In this document: positions 15,044-24,226 of the stretch, piece by piece
Layout of the letters: each line of letters begins with the position of its first letter
Position numbering within the stretch: position 1 is the stretch's first letter
Assembly (NCBI GenBank): GCA_947575235.1
Contig: CANPMT010000040.1
Span: forward strand, 1 to 32,004
Source: an uncultured Porphyromonadaceae bacterium
GTDB lineage: Bacteria; Bacteroidota; Bacteroidia; Bacteroidales; Muribaculaceae
Direction: 5' to 3'
DNA: 32,004 nt
Translations under genes and position numbers: made by a program
The notes under the pieces: generated by a model
Seen by the model: the letters and a program-made list of their open reading frames with translations, nothing else
Databases searched by the model: none
What the model was told of the DNA's origin: nothing

Positions 15044-15925
15044 ATGTGGATTTTCTTAGCACTCCTCTCCGCCCTATGTCTCGGCTTCTATGACGTGTTC
15101 AAGAAACTGTCGGTGCGTCGCAACGATGTGCTGATGGTGCTCATGCTCAACACGGTGTTCGGCGCCTTGTATATGTCACCTTTCCTTATCGGTGATATCA
15201 TCCGGGGGAATTACGGATTCGGCAACTCGCTCACGGGACATCTGCAGATTCTTCTGAAATCGTTCATCGTGCTCGGCTCCTGGCTGTTGGGCTATTTCGC
15301 CATCAAACACCTTCCGCTCACGGTGCAGGGTCCTATCAATGCCTCCCGCCCCGTGATTGTGCTCGTGGGTGCGCTGGTTATCTTCGGCGAACGTCTCAAC
15401 TGGGTGCAGTGGACCGGTATCGCGCTCGGCTTCGCCTCTCTCCTATTTATATCGCGCATAGGCGCGAAGGAGGGGTTCTCTTTCCGGCATTCCAAATGGA
15501 TATGGATGTCGATTGGAGCCACGATGTTGGGCGCCGTAAGCGCCCTCTACGACAAGTATCTCCTCAGATCATATGCCCCGATTGAGGTGCAGGCCTGGTA
15601 TTCACTCTATCAATGCTTTATAATGGTGACTGTCATCTCCCTGCTACGGCGCAACCGCGCAGTGGGGGGCGACCACTTCCAGTGGCGCTGGACAATACCT
15701 TGCATAGCCCTCTTCCTCACCGTGGCCGACATGGCCTACTTCTACTCCCTCTCGCTTGAAGGCTCGATGGTGGCCATTGTCTCGATGATCCGGCGCGGCA
15801 GCGTGATTGTCAGTTTCATGTATGGAGTCATCGCTCTCCATGAGAAGAATATCAAACCGAAACTCGTCGACCTCAGTGTGCTGCTCGTCAGCCTTCTCCT
15901 TCTTGTAATCGGAAGCCGTATGTAA
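15044..15925 (+). CDS. EamA/DMT-family transporter
   Basis: A 293-residue integral membrane protein with about ten hydrophobic segments in two halves, the layout of drug/metabolite transporter (EamA) proteins. The N-terminal segment LALLSALCLGFYDVFKKLSV and the later AIKHLPLTVQGPINASRPVIVLVGALVIFGERL (split here by the second-to-fourth helices) are typical, as is the repeat-half start ISIGA/SALYDKYLL. The second half again has a conserved end-of-helix Glu in ALHEKN. Substrate is unknown. It has its own promoter and a 70-base gap to the next gene, so it may be co-transcribed with the DUF3108-like gene. Confidence 0.88.
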   Translation: MWIFLALLSALCLGFYDVFKKLSVRRNDVLMVLMLNTVFGALYMSPFLIGDIIRGNYGFGNSLTGHLQILLKSFIVLGSWLLGYFAIKHLPLTVQGPINASRPVIVLVGALVIFGERLNWVQWTGIALGFASLLFISRIGAKEGFSFRHSKWIWMSIGATMLGAVSALYDKYLLRSYAPIEVQAWYSLYQCFIMVTVISLLRRNRAVGGDHFQWRWTIPCIALFLTVADMAYFYSLSLEGSMVAIVSMIRRGSVIVSFMYGVIALHEKNIKPKLVDLSVLLVSLLLLVIGSRM

Positions 15926-15995
15926 ATGCGGCGTGTGGGAAAAACCTTTTGATGATCCGTACGTTAGAATTATAGATATTTTAACGTATTATACT

Positions 15996-16742
15996 ATGAA
16001 AAGAGATTTACTTTTGGTGTTCGCACTTCTCAGCTTCCTTTTCGGGAAAGCACAGGTGAATATTCCCTCTCAGGAGATATCATATGATGTTCATTACCAC
16101 TGGGGGCTCATCGATGTGATGATTGCCCATGGCACAGTTACGCTCGAATCATCGGGCGACAGTTTCAAGGGGACCCTCGACGGCAGCAGTATCCCCTGGG
16201 ATGGCCGCGTGTTCTGCGTCAGCGACACCCTCCATGCAACCATGACCCCGGCCTCTCCTTATAGTAAGGAGACAGTCACTTATGAAAACGGATGGTACCT
16301 CAAACCGAAGGTAACCGTCTACCGCAGCGGGCACTTCAATCCCACTGATCCGGCCAACTACAAGAACATCAAGGGGGAAGGCTCGCTTGATGCAAGCGCA
16401 AACACGATGGAGGCCATAACTGTCACGGCTGATATGTTGGGGATGTTCTACTATTTCCATGAATTTGATTTCGAGTCGATGACCGAAGGCTCCAGTTTCA
16501 CATTGCCCATCGCTGTGGCGGGTGGCACTCCCCAGAGCGTGAAGGTCACTTACAACGGAAAGTCTTCCTACACAGCCACCGGTGTAACCTACCCCACCTA
16601 TTCGGTGGAATTCGAATACAGCTACAACGGAGCCATGACCGGCTATCCGGTTCATGCCGAAGTGGCTACCAACAGCCGCATCCCGGTGCTTCTGAGCGCA
16701 TCTCTCCCTGTAGGCAAGGTGGAGATGATTTATGCCCATTGA
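15996..16742 (+). CDS. DUF3108-like exported protein
   Basis: A 248-residue protein from the ATG at 15996. Residues 1-20 form a cleavable signal peptide (DLLLVFALLSFLFGKAQ); an upstream in-frame ATG at 15933 would place 21 polar residues before it, so it is rejected. The body, with ISYDVHYHWGLIDVMIAHGTVTL at its start and a final segment RIPVLLSASLPVGKVEMIYA, has the pattern of DUF3108 periplasmic proteins, which are predicted lipocalin-like beta barrels of unknown role. The family call is by pattern, not search. A strong terminator follows 34 bases later. Confidence 0.7.
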   Translation: MKRDLLLVFALLSFLFGKAQVNIPSQEISYDVHYHWGLIDVMIAHGTVTLESSGDSFKGTLDGSSIPWDGRVFCVSDTLHATMTPASPYSKETVTYENGWYLKPKVTVYRSGHFNPTDPANYKNIKGEGSLDASANTMEAITVTADMLGMFYYFHEFDFESMTEGSSFTLPIAVAGGTPQSVKVTYNGKSSYTATGVTYPTYSVEFEYSYNGAMTGYPVHAEVATNSRIPVLLSASLPVGKVEMIYAH

Positions 16743-16776
16743 CGAGACGCACACCCTTGGAAGTGTGACCTACGGC

Positions 16777-16813
16777 AAAAAAATTCCATGTTTGATGACA
16801 TGGAATTTTTTTT
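16777..16813. terminator. Rho-independent terminator after the DUF3108-like gene
   Basis: A seven-A run and TTCCATG (16777-16790) pair with CATGGAA plus a T run (16799-16812) around an 8-base loop. The T tract follows on the plus strand; the A run gives a T tract on the minus strand. Confidence 0.85.
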
Positions 16814-16829
16814 ATTGGACAATCTGTTG

Positions 16830-16837
16830 TATATTTG
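16830..16837 (+). promoter_or_regulatory. Promoter -7 box of the M6 protease gene
   Basis: TATATTTG matches TAnnTTTG, 37 bases before the ATG. The -33 region overlaps the terminator T tract and has no clear TTTG. Confidence 0.5.
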
Positions 16838-16874
16838 CGGTTGCTTGACAATATTCAACCAAAAAGCATAGAGT

Positions 16875-18713
16875 ATGAAACGAATAATACTTTCCAGCAT
16901 AGCCTTATGTATGGCGGCCGCGGCCTCAGCCGTGCCGGCTAAACCGGGCCTCATCACCTACACGCAGCCTGACGGCTCTGAGGTGAAGGTGCGTCTCTGC
17001 GGCGACGAACGTGCCCATTTCTATCTGAGTGAGGATGGCTACCTTCTGACCAACGATAAGGGAACATTCTATTATGCTGACGCAGCCGAAGATGGAGCTT
17101 TGGTGAAGTCGGAGTTCCGCCTCTCCGCTCCACGCGATTCAAGAGCGGAGGCTTTTGTGCAGAGCGTCGACATGACAAAAGTGCGCGAACGTCTCGCCAA
17201 GAGAGCAACTTTGTCAAAGTTTACCCCCGCCGAAGAGACTTTGAAAACCCGTCTGAAGACGCGTGCCGCCGACAACAGCTCGCAGGCTCCGTATCCCCTT
17301 GGCCCCGGACTTTTCCCTGACGCATCATATCCGGCCTATGGCGACCAGAAGGGTCTGGTAATTCTCGTGGAGTATAACGACGTAAAGATGACTGTACAGA
17401 ATCCCGCCGACTATTTCTCGCGTATGCTCAATGAGGATGGTTTCTCGGATTACAAGGGAACGGGGTCGGCACGTGAGTATTTCATCGAAAGCTCGATGAA
17501 TGCATTCCGTCCGGAGTTTGACGTCTACGGCCCGGTGACTCTCTCCCGCAACATGTCTTATTACGGGGGGAACGACCGCTACGGCAATGACAAGAACCCG
17601 GAACGGATGATTATCGAAGCCTGTGAACTTATCGACGACGAGATTGATTTCTCGGAGTATGACCGCGACGGCGACGGCATCATCGACAATGTCTTCGTCT
17701 TCTACGCCGGTCGTGGAGAGGCTTCAGGAGGTGACGATGACACAATCTGGCCACATGCCTACAATATCACATATGCCTTCCCGGCGGCCCAGTATATGTT
17801 TGACGGCGTGCAGCTTGACCGCTACGCATGCTCCAACGAATGGGAGGGGACTCGTCCTGACGGTGTGGGCACATTCATCCATGAGTTCTCGCATGTGATG
17901 GGTCTCCCCGACCTTTATGACACTTTCGACCAGAAAGGGGCGGCCGCTCCCACGACACCCGGTTCATGGTCGGTGATGGATGTGGGACCGTATAACAACA
18001 ACGGTTGCACACCTCCTCTCTATTCCGCTTTTGAGCGTTACGCCTTGGGTTGGATAGAACCTATGGTTCTCGACAAAGCGGCCGATATCTCGCTTCCGGC
18101 AATCGGTGAGAATGTGGCTGCCATAGTCAATACCTCCAATCCCAACGAGTACTTCCTTTTCGAGAACCGTCAGAAAACAAGCTGGGACAAATATATCCCC
18201 TGGCATGGTATGCTGATCTGGCACATCGACTATAATGATGCTGTCTGGGACAGGAACGAAGTCAACAACACCAAGAACCATCAGTATGTCGACATCGTGG
18301 AGGCCAGCGTGTCACAGGAACGCACCTATTCCTTCCCTGGACTCACCAAAAAGACTGAATTCACCTACAACTCTAATCCGGCCATGGAGACCTGGGCAAA
18401 GGAGGATCTTGAGACTCCCATCACGGATATAGCCGAGACCGACGGCATCATCACCTTCAAGGTAAAAGGTGGCAACTCGGGAGCGGTAGCTATCACGACC
18501 GACAGCAATTCCTTGGATTGCACTGCAGAGAATGGCAACATAATTGTTTCAGGTCTAACAGAAGGTTCAGAAGCCCGGGCATTCGATCTGGCAGGTAAAG
18601 CCATCGCTTCCGGGAATGCCTCTTCCGACGGCACCGTAATCCTGAACGTCAGCCTCCCCGGCCTTTACATAATCCGGGCCTCAGGCCAGACAGCCAAACT
18701 CCTCGTGAAGTAA
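16875..18713 (+). CDS. M6-family metalloprotease with type IX sorting-like C-terminus
   Basis: A 612-residue secreted protease. A signal peptide (about residues 1-20) is followed by a probable propeptide and an M6 (immune inhibitor A-like) catalytic domain. The zinc site HEFSHVMGLPD runs from His336 to Asp346 and has Glu337 as catalytic base. A Ca-binding-like loop DRDGDG occurs at Asp263-Asp267. The last about 75 residues have the shape of a type IX secretion sorting domain: FDLAGKAIASGN, then LNVSLPGLYIIRASG and the closing KLLVK. It is thus probably delivered to the cell surface or outside by the PorSS machinery, whose genes are not in this window. Single-gene unit ending at a strong terminator. 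Confidence 0.92.
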   Translation: MKRIILSSIALCMAAAASAVPAKPGLITYTQPDGSEVKVRLCGDERAHFYLSEDGYLLTNDKGTFYYADAAEDGALVKSEFRLSAPRDSRAEAFVQSVDMTKVRERLAKRATLSKFTPAEETLKTRLKTRAADNSSQAPYPLGPGLFPDASYPAYGDQKGLVILVEYNDVKMTVQNPADYFSRMLNEDGFSDYKGTGSAREYFIESSMNAFRPEFDVYGPVTLSRNMSYYGGNDRYGNDKNPERMIIEACELIDDEIDFSEYDRDGDGIIDNVFVFYAGRGEASGGDDDTIWPHAYNITYAFPAAQYMFDGVQLDRYACSNEWEGTRPDGVGTFIHEFSHVMGLPDLYDTFDQKGAAAPTTPGSWSVMDVGPYNNNGCTPPLYSAFERYALGWIEPMVLDKAADISLPAIGENVAAIVNTSNPNEYFLFENRQKTSWDKYIPWHGMLIWHIDYNDAVWDRNEVNNTKNHQYVDIVEASVSQERTYSFPGLTKKTEFTYNSNPAMETWAKEDLETPITDIAETDGIITFKVKGGNSGAVAITTDSNSLDCTAENGNIIVSGLTEGSEARAFDLAGKAIASGNASSDGTVILNVSLPGLYIIRASGQTAKLLVK

Positions 18714-18725
18714 CAACTCAATCAT

Positions 18726-18775
18726 TTTCCAATAAAACAGGGATGTGCGACTGCACATCCCTGTTTTATTGGAAA
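18726..18775. terminator. Bidirectional terminator, perfect 23-bp stem
   Basis: Arms 18726-18748 and 18753-18775 are perfectly complementary around the tetraloop GACT. It serves both the M6 protease and the opposing efflux-regulator operon. The stop codon of the histidine kinase gene (18766-18768) lies inside the right arm. Confidence 0.88.
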
Positions 18776-20043
18776 CAAATCCGGAAGCGGGTAATGCCGT
18801 CGGAGGTGGTGCGCAGCGTGAACGTGGCACCATGTTTCTTCAGAATCTCGCTTATCAGTGTCAGCCCGATACCTTTTCCATCTCTCTTGGTGGTGAAGAA
18901 GGGCCTGAACAATTGAGCGGACTCCTCCTCCGTTATCTGACGCCCGTTGTTGCTGATTTCCAACACCGGCTTCCCATTCTCTTTTAACGAGGTGCTGATC
19001 CTTACCCATCCATCCCCATCTATACTCTCACAGGCATTCTTGACAATATTCACTATCACCTGCTCCATCAAGGATACGTCTATAGAAGCCATAACCTCAT
19101 CATCCGGCAACTCCGCTATCAGGGCTATCCCCTCACGGGTCATCTGCTGCAGGAAAGGTACCATCTTCTCCAATTCCACATTGAGGTCGACACTTGTCTT
19201 TACCGGATCGGGAACCCTCACCACATCTGCATACGAACTTACAAATCGGCACATCTTGTCGCAACGGTCGTCGCAACTCTCCACAACCTCCCTTATATCC
19301 TCATCCTCACTGACCATCCCTATGGTCTCAAGCACCGAGCGAACGCCACCCATGGTGTTGTTCACCTCGTGCGATATTATCCTTATAACCTTCTCATAAG
19401 CGTTCCTCTCAGCTTTCATCACCTCCTCAGTGAGACTCTCCAGCAGATAGAACCGTCGTCTGAATCCGGTCTGTATGAAACTGAGATGATAACAGCGATA
19501 CATCATGACATCGCCGGTGCGCAGCACCGTATTGGTGCCTAATTCCACATCCTCCATCTTGGCAGCCAACTCACTCCCAAGCTGGTTGACCCTCTTCCCT
19601 ATCATATCAATACCCGCCGGTAGCCCGGTGATGCGGAGAAATGAACTGTTCACCATGGAGATATGGCCGTCAAAATCGAGCATCACAACCCCCATGGGTG
19701 AAGCATCTATAAGCAGTTTCAGGAAACTCTCCTGCTCCAAGTTGCGGAGCCTTTCGTTGCGGAGCCTGTCAATCATAGAGTTGAACAGACCAACAATCCT
19801 GTCGGCATCATACTGTCCCACATTTGTGAGACGGTTGTTGAAATCCTGAGCCCGAAGCAACTCCATGCCACGCGCCACCCTCTCGCCGGGCAATATCACC
19901 GAACGCAAAAGGAGCAGTGAAACCACCAACGACAACCCGCCGCTGACATATATCCACCGGCGTTCCCCCTCTGGCAACACCGCTGTCAATACAATTGTAG
20001 CCACTATACTGAGCATCAATGCAATGAAAAGCCATTTCCTCAT
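18766..20043 (-). CDS. NtrB-like sensor histidine kinase
   Basis: A 425-residue membrane kinase and the last gene of the efflux operon. Two TM helices near the N-terminus (about 5-20 and 32-50) are separated by only about ten residues, so there is no large periplasmic sensor domain. A HAMP-like linker, a PAS domain (LIDASPMGVVMLDFDGHISMV) and a HisKA domain follow, with phospho-acceptor His225 in ISHEVNN. The ATPase domain has the N box (NIVKNACESI), FRPFFTTK and GKGIGLTL; the usual Asp of the G1 box is Asn in ISNNG. Eight bases separate it from the response regulator stop. It should control that regulator; the signal is unknown and may be membrane or transporter state. Confidence 0.93.
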   Translation of the reverse strand: MRKWLFIALMLSIVATIVLTAVLPEGERRWIYVSGGLSLVVSLLLLRSVILPGERVARGMELLRAQDFNNRLTNVGQYDADRIVGLFNSMIDRLRNERLRNLEQESFLKLLIDASPMGVVMLDFDGHISMVNSSFLRITGLPAGIDMIGKRVNQLGSELAAKMEDVELGTNTVLRTGDVMMYRCYHLSFIQTGFRRRFYLLESLTEEVMKAERNAYEKVIRIISHEVNNTMGGVRSVLETIGMVSEDEDIREVVESCDDRCDKMCRFVSSYADVVRVPDPVKTSVDLNVELEKMVPFLQQMTREGIALIAELPDDEVMASIDVSLMEQVIVNIVKNACESIDGDGWVRISTSLKENGKPVLEISNNGRQITEEESAQLFRPFFTTKRDGKGIGLTLISEILKKHGATFTLRTTSDGITRFRICFQ

Positions 20044-20051
20044 ATCCGCGA

Positions 20052-21383
20052 TTATCTAAGTCCGTATTTCTCAAGACGGCGGTAGAGGGTCTGGCGTGTC
20101 ACTCCCAATATCCTTGAGGCTCTTGCCATATTACCGTCGGCCTCCTTGAGAGCCTCTGTTATAGCCTGCTTCTCCATATCGTCGAGGGTGCCGGAGGCTC
20201 GCAGACTCTCACTCTCCGGGCTATCCCCACCGGTCATACCGGCGAAAGCCTCCCTGCCGAGATGCTGACCACCTATCAGCACGGCACGTTCAACCATATT
20301 CTTCAGCTGACGGATATTGCCGGGATATGGAAGGCGCGTGAGCCACTCCATTGCCTCTGACGATATCTCCGGCAAGTCGAGGCCATGCGAGCGTGACACC
20401 TCCTTCATGAAATGGCGCACCAACAGAGGGATGTCATCGCGTCGCTCGCGCAAAGCCGGCAGATGAAGCGTTATCAGATTAATACGGTAGAAGAGATCCT
20501 CACGGAATGTCCGGTCGGCCACCATGGCGGGAAGGTCGGCGTTGGTGGCGCACACCACGCGTATGTCAACCTTGCGGGGGCGGCTCTCACCCAATGGCTC
20601 GAACGTATGCTGCTGAAGCACACGCAGCAGTTTCACCTGGCAACTCATGTCAAGGTCGCCAATCTCGTCAAGAAAGATTGTTCCCTTGTCGGCCACCTCA
20701 AACCGTCCCTTGCGGGCTGCCACAGCTCCCGTGAAGGCACCTTTGGCATGACCGAACATCTCACTCTCGAACAACGACTGCGACACACCTCCTAAATTCA
20801 CCATCACAAAAGGATTGTCACGGCGTTTGCTGTTGATATGTATCGCGTTGGCTATCATCTCCTTTCCGGTGCCGTTCTCACCTAAGATCAGCACCGGGGC
20901 ATCAGTGGGGGCTATGCGCTCCACAGTCTGGAGAAGTTCCACGAGATTACGGTTGTTACCTATTATACCGCCACGTCTGAAGCCGGTATTCTCCTCAACC
21001 GGCTCCTCTTCAGCCGAATTGAGGGAAAGAGCTGTCTCTATACGCTGCAGGAGCACAAGATTATTCCAGGGCTTTGTGACAAAATCATATGCTCCGGCTT
21101 TCATACCCTCCACAGCCAATTCTATGCTTCCCCACGCCGTAATCAGGATAACCGGCGTGTCGGGCTGGAAAATCTTCGTCTTGCGCAAAAGCTCAATCCC
21201 CTCTTCACCGGTGGTGGAGAGGGAATAGTTCATATCCATGAGTATAAGATCGTAAGCCGTCCTTCTCACTTTCTGCAACGCCTCGTCGGGGGTTGATACT
21301 GAGTCAACCTGGTATCCGGCCCGCTTGAGCAGCAGACTGAGCGACATACGGATCGCGCTGTCATCGTCAATTATCAGAATCAT
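20052..21383 (-). CDS. NtrC-family sigma-54-dependent response regulator
   Basis: A 443-residue bacterial enhancer-binding protein. The receiver domain has acidic residues Asp6-8 and phospho-acceptor Asp50. The AAA+ domain has Walker A GENGTGKE (168-175), an intact GAFTGA loop (215-220) that contacts sigma-54, and Walker [10 protein letters not shown]. The C-terminus is a Fis-type helix-turn-helix ([23 protein letters not shown]). All parts needed to activate sigma-54 promoters are present. It is located at the end of the ABC efflux operon, 9 bases after the TolC-like gene and 8 before the kinase gene. The likely target is the operon's own promoter, where a sigma-54 site and a palindrome are found. 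Confidence 0.96.
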   Translation of the reverse strand: MILIIDDDSAIRMSLSLLLKRAGYQVDSVSTPDEALQKVRRTAYDLILMDMNYSLSTTGEEGIELLRKTKIFQPDTPVILITAWGSIELAVEGMKAGAYDFVTKPWNNLVLLQRIETALSLNSAEEEPVEENTGFRRGGIIGNNRNLVELLQTVERIAPTDAPVLILGENGTGKEMIANAIHINSKRRDNPFVMVNLGGVSQSLFESEMFGHAKGAFTGAVAARKGRFEVADKGTIFLDEIGDLDMSCQVKLLRVLQQHTFEPLGESRPRKVDIRVVCATNADLPAMVADRTFREDLFYRINLITLHLPALRERRDDIPLLVRHFMKEVSRSHGLDLPEISSEAMEWLTRLPYPGNIRQLKNMVERAVLIGGQHLGREAFAGMTGGDSPESESLRASGTLDDMEKQAITEALKEADGNMARASRILGVTRQTLYRRLEKYGLR

Positions 21384-21392
21384 GCGTCAAAA

Positions 21393-22904
21393 TTACAAAA
21401 TTTTTTCAAAATCCGCATCAATTCCGCAATTCTTCTCGAAATTCCACAATGTGAGTGAGCGTATCTGGTAATAGTATGACCAGAAGAGATATAGCTCATT
21501 CACATATTCTCTCCTCGCCTCATCCTTTTTCACACGGGAGTCGTTGAGGTCGAGTGTGGAGATCTTCCCTATGAGATAGGTCTCCACATTTGTGGCGTAA
21601 CGTTGCTGCGCTATCTCATCGGCCCGTTTGGCAGTCTGCAGCTGGCGGAGCTGGTTGCCGTAACGCTCCACGAGTATGAAGATATTCTGGCTGAAGTTCA
21701 TGTTCTCCTGACGCACCTGACTCTCCACAAGCTTACGGTTGCTCTCGGCCACCTTCACCTGACCCTTGCGGCGCCCCCAGTCAAGGATAGGAATCTCAAA
21801 CCCTATCTCAACCACCTGGTTGTCGCGGAGATTGTGGTAGCTCCCGGCAAAGTCATGGTTGGTGCCGGTATAGCCTATCTGGGCGAAGAGCGAAATCTCG
21901 CGCTGCGCCCCTTTTGCCTTGGCAACCTCATAGTCGGCCTCCAACTGCGCACGGAGCATTGTCTTCGCAAACTTATTGTTGGCCAACGCTTTCTCCAACG
22001 CATCGGCATAATTTATCTCAACATCCGGCACATCAAGCGGTATCTCGGGCTCAATCATCGTGTTGGAATCGTAATCGAGGAAAGTACAGAGCTGAAACAT
22101 ATTGCTTTTGAGATTGCTCTCGCAGTCGGTGAGGTCGCTCTTGGCATTCAGCAGGTTGAGCTCCATCTGCAGAAGGTCGTTCTGACTTATGCGGCCCATC
22201 TCGCGCTTCTCCTTGGCCACTTCGTAAAGTCGGCTTGCATTGTCAAGGTTCTGCAGGGCTATCATATGGTTCTCTTTGGCCATGAGCAGTGAGAAATAAT
22301 AATTTATGGCCGTATGCGCCACATCTTCCGACGCACTGAGAAACTGTGCCTTGGCCTCCTCATATCTCACCGGCTCAATCTTGCGGTCCCATTTTATATT
22401 GTTCACGCCGAATATTGGCTGCGAAAGGGTTATGGCCACCGGAATCGACATGTATCGGTTGAAGGCCCCCTCCCCTAACTGGCGGTAGAAATCGAGCGAC
22501 GTATTCACGGCCACCTTGCCGCCGGTGAGCCAGATGTTCTGTGCCACCGACACCTCACCATTCATCTGGAGATAATTGTTGGGCACGAAACTGTAGCTTC
22601 CCGCATCGTTCATGTACGGACTGTACTGTTTGCGGTAAGAGGGTACTGTGCCGGTGAAAGTCATCTCCGGCAGCAGTTCGGCACGGTATGAACGGTAGGC
22701 CCAATAAGAGCTTCTGAGCTGGTTCAGGGCCACCTCGGCATCCACACTGTGGCTACGCGCCCGCATCATCACCTCATCAAGAGTGAGCACCATCCCGGTG
22801 CCCCTCTCCTGATCAGGTTGCAAGGCTGTGGCAATATCCTGCCCGAAGGCGGAATGCACCGAAGCCCCAATCAAATACATAGCTAATAATAAATAAACTT
22901 TCAT
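21393..22904 (-). CDS. TolC-family outer-membrane channel (ABC efflux operon)
   Basis: A 503-residue outer-membrane efflux protein with signal peptide (about 1-21, ending SAFGQ). Two repeats of long helices and strands are visible: EVALNQLRSSYWAYRSYRAELLP with QNIWLTGGKVAVNTSLDF in the first half, and AKAKGAQREISLFAQIGYTG with VVEIGFEIPILDWGRRKGQV in the second. It would complete a tripartite exporter with the HlyD adaptor and ABC permeases upstream. It lies 41 bases after the last permease gene and leads directly into the two-component genes. It is not closely similar to the channel of the RND operon by eye. Confidence 0.92.
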   Translation of the reverse strand: MKVYLLLAMYLIGASVHSAFGQDIATALQPDQERGTGMVLTLDEVMMRARSHSVDAEVALNQLRSSYWAYRSYRAELLPEMTFTGTVPSYRKQYSPYMNDAGSYSFVPNNYLQMNGEVSVAQNIWLTGGKVAVNTSLDFYRQLGEGAFNRYMSIPVAITLSQPIFGVNNIKWDRKIEPVRYEEAKAQFLSASEDVAHTAINYYFSLLMAKENHMIALQNLDNASRLYEVAKEKREMGRISQNDLLQMELNLLNAKSDLTDCESNLKSNMFQLCTFLDYDSNTMIEPEIPLDVPDVEINYADALEKALANNKFAKTMLRAQLEADYEVAKAKGAQREISLFAQIGYTGTNHDFAGSYHNLRDNQVVEIGFEIPILDWGRRKGQVKVAESNRKLVESQVRQENMNFSQNIFILVERYGNQLRQLQTAKRADEIAQQRYATNVETYLIGKISTLDLNDSRVKKDEARREYVNELYLFWSYYYQIRSLTLWNFEKNCGIDADFEKIL

Positions 22905-22945
22905 CTTAATAACTGTTTAAAACCCTACTCCCTAATCCCTTACGA

Positions 22946-24220
22946 TTACTCCGCCTTTATGGCAATCGCCGGCTCCATGTGCATGGCTCTCCAGGCAGGA
23001 TAGACAAGACTGAGCGATATGCCTATGGCCACAATCACATAGGTGGCGCATTCCATGAGTATGATGGAATCGGTCTCCATTCCATCGGCAAGGTCTGTGC
23101 TCCTGACTATCAGCCAGCCTATTATGCCGCACAGCACTGTGGCTATCGTGAGCAGTATCAGACCCTCACCGAGAATCCGGCGGAAGATATCGCCCATCTT
23201 TGCACCGCACACCTTGCGTATGGCAATCTCGCTGACCCGCTGCTGCACCCTGAACCAGAATATGCCGAGGAAACCTAAGAAAATCACCACCATAAGGAAG
23301 ATAATCACAAACGTGTAAAGACGCGCCTGAACTCTTGACTCCCGGTTGACGGCATCACCCCGTGCCTCCAATGTTGTAAGATTTGACAACATGACATTAC
23401 GTTGCCGCTGCATATCGGGGGTGGAGTTGAATTCCTCCTTGAAGGCCGCCCCTCTGCCCGGTTTCACCCTTATGGCAATATCCCAGATGTCGCTGAGTCT
23501 GGTATTCTCGTCAAGGCCGATCAGCACCTGTCCACCATAGGTCATATCATAATCACCACGTTTCATGATAGGCACCATATCCGCCACTCTATACTTCAAG
23601 TCTTCTGCTCCGGAGGGGTATACCACCTTTCCTAACAGTTCTTCAGCATCACGGGTCTCCGTATCTCTCAAATACTTCCTGCTCAATAACGGACTGACAA
23701 GAACTTCACCACGACGCAGCATCGCCTCAAGTTCTTCCGATGACTTTCCGGTGAGACTCTCGATTTTCAGCACCCGTATCATGTCAGGACTCACCCAACG
23801 TTGATTACCGTTGTATGATGTTGAATCTGCCGTGGGGTCGTCAAGCCAGAAGCCTGTCCACCATCCCGACATCTTGTAAGGCATGCCGTTGCGGGCAAGG
23901 GCGGCCGCCTCCACATTCGGACTGTTGCGTATCACCCTGAGCAACCCCCGGAGATCTTCGCTACACTTCTCGTTATAGTTGTTTATATTCTCCTCAAGAT
24001 GCTCCACGTCATAGATATCGAAATCCGCTCTCTGCTTATTGATGGTAGCCACCCACACATCATCCGCGTCAAATCCCAAGGTCTCGAATGATGGCCTCAC
24101 AAGGTTCCATAGCAACAGAGAGAACACCCATATCGCCAGACTCACTATCGACAATCCGATTATGAGCCATAGATTGTCGGTCCATTCATTTCTTATCTGT
24201 GTAAATAATGCCCTTTTCAT
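22946..24220 (-). CDS. FtsX-like ABC permease, type B copy 2
   Basis: A 424-residue MacB/FtsX-type permease. One N-terminal TM (LWLIIGLSIVSLAIWVFSLLLWNL), a large periplasmic MacB-like core, and three C-terminal TMs are visible. The coupling-helix segment VSEIAIRKVCGAKMGDIFRRILGEG, split across TM2, contacts the ATPase. The start is taken at the ATG (24220), not the GTG one codon earlier, because the paralogue begins MKRNLLIQMKNEW and this gives MKRALFTQIRNEW. It resembles the gene at 25528-26760 along its length and so is a type B duplicate. Six bases separate it from the type A gene before it. Confidence 0.9.
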   Translation of the reverse strand: MKRALFTQIRNEWTDNLWLIIGLSIVSLAIWVFSLLLWNLVRPSFETLGFDADDVWVATINKQRADFDIYDVEHLEENINNYNEKCSEDLRGLLRVIRNSPNVEAAALARNGMPYKMSGWWTGFWLDDPTADSTSYNGNQRWVSPDMIRVLKIESLTGKSSEELEAMLRRGEVLVSPLLSRKYLRDTETRDAEELLGKVVYPSGAEDLKYRVADMVPIMKRGDYDMTYGGQVLIGLDENTRLSDIWDIAIRVKPGRGAAFKEEFNSTPDMQRQRNVMLSNLTTLEARGDAVNRESRVQARLYTFVIIFLMVVIFLGFLGIFWFRVQQRVSEIAIRKVCGAKMGDIFRRILGEGLILLTIATVLCGIIGWLIVRSTDLADGMETDSIILMECATYVIVAIGISLSLVYPAWRAMHMEPAIAIKAE

Positions 24221-24226
24221 CACTAC

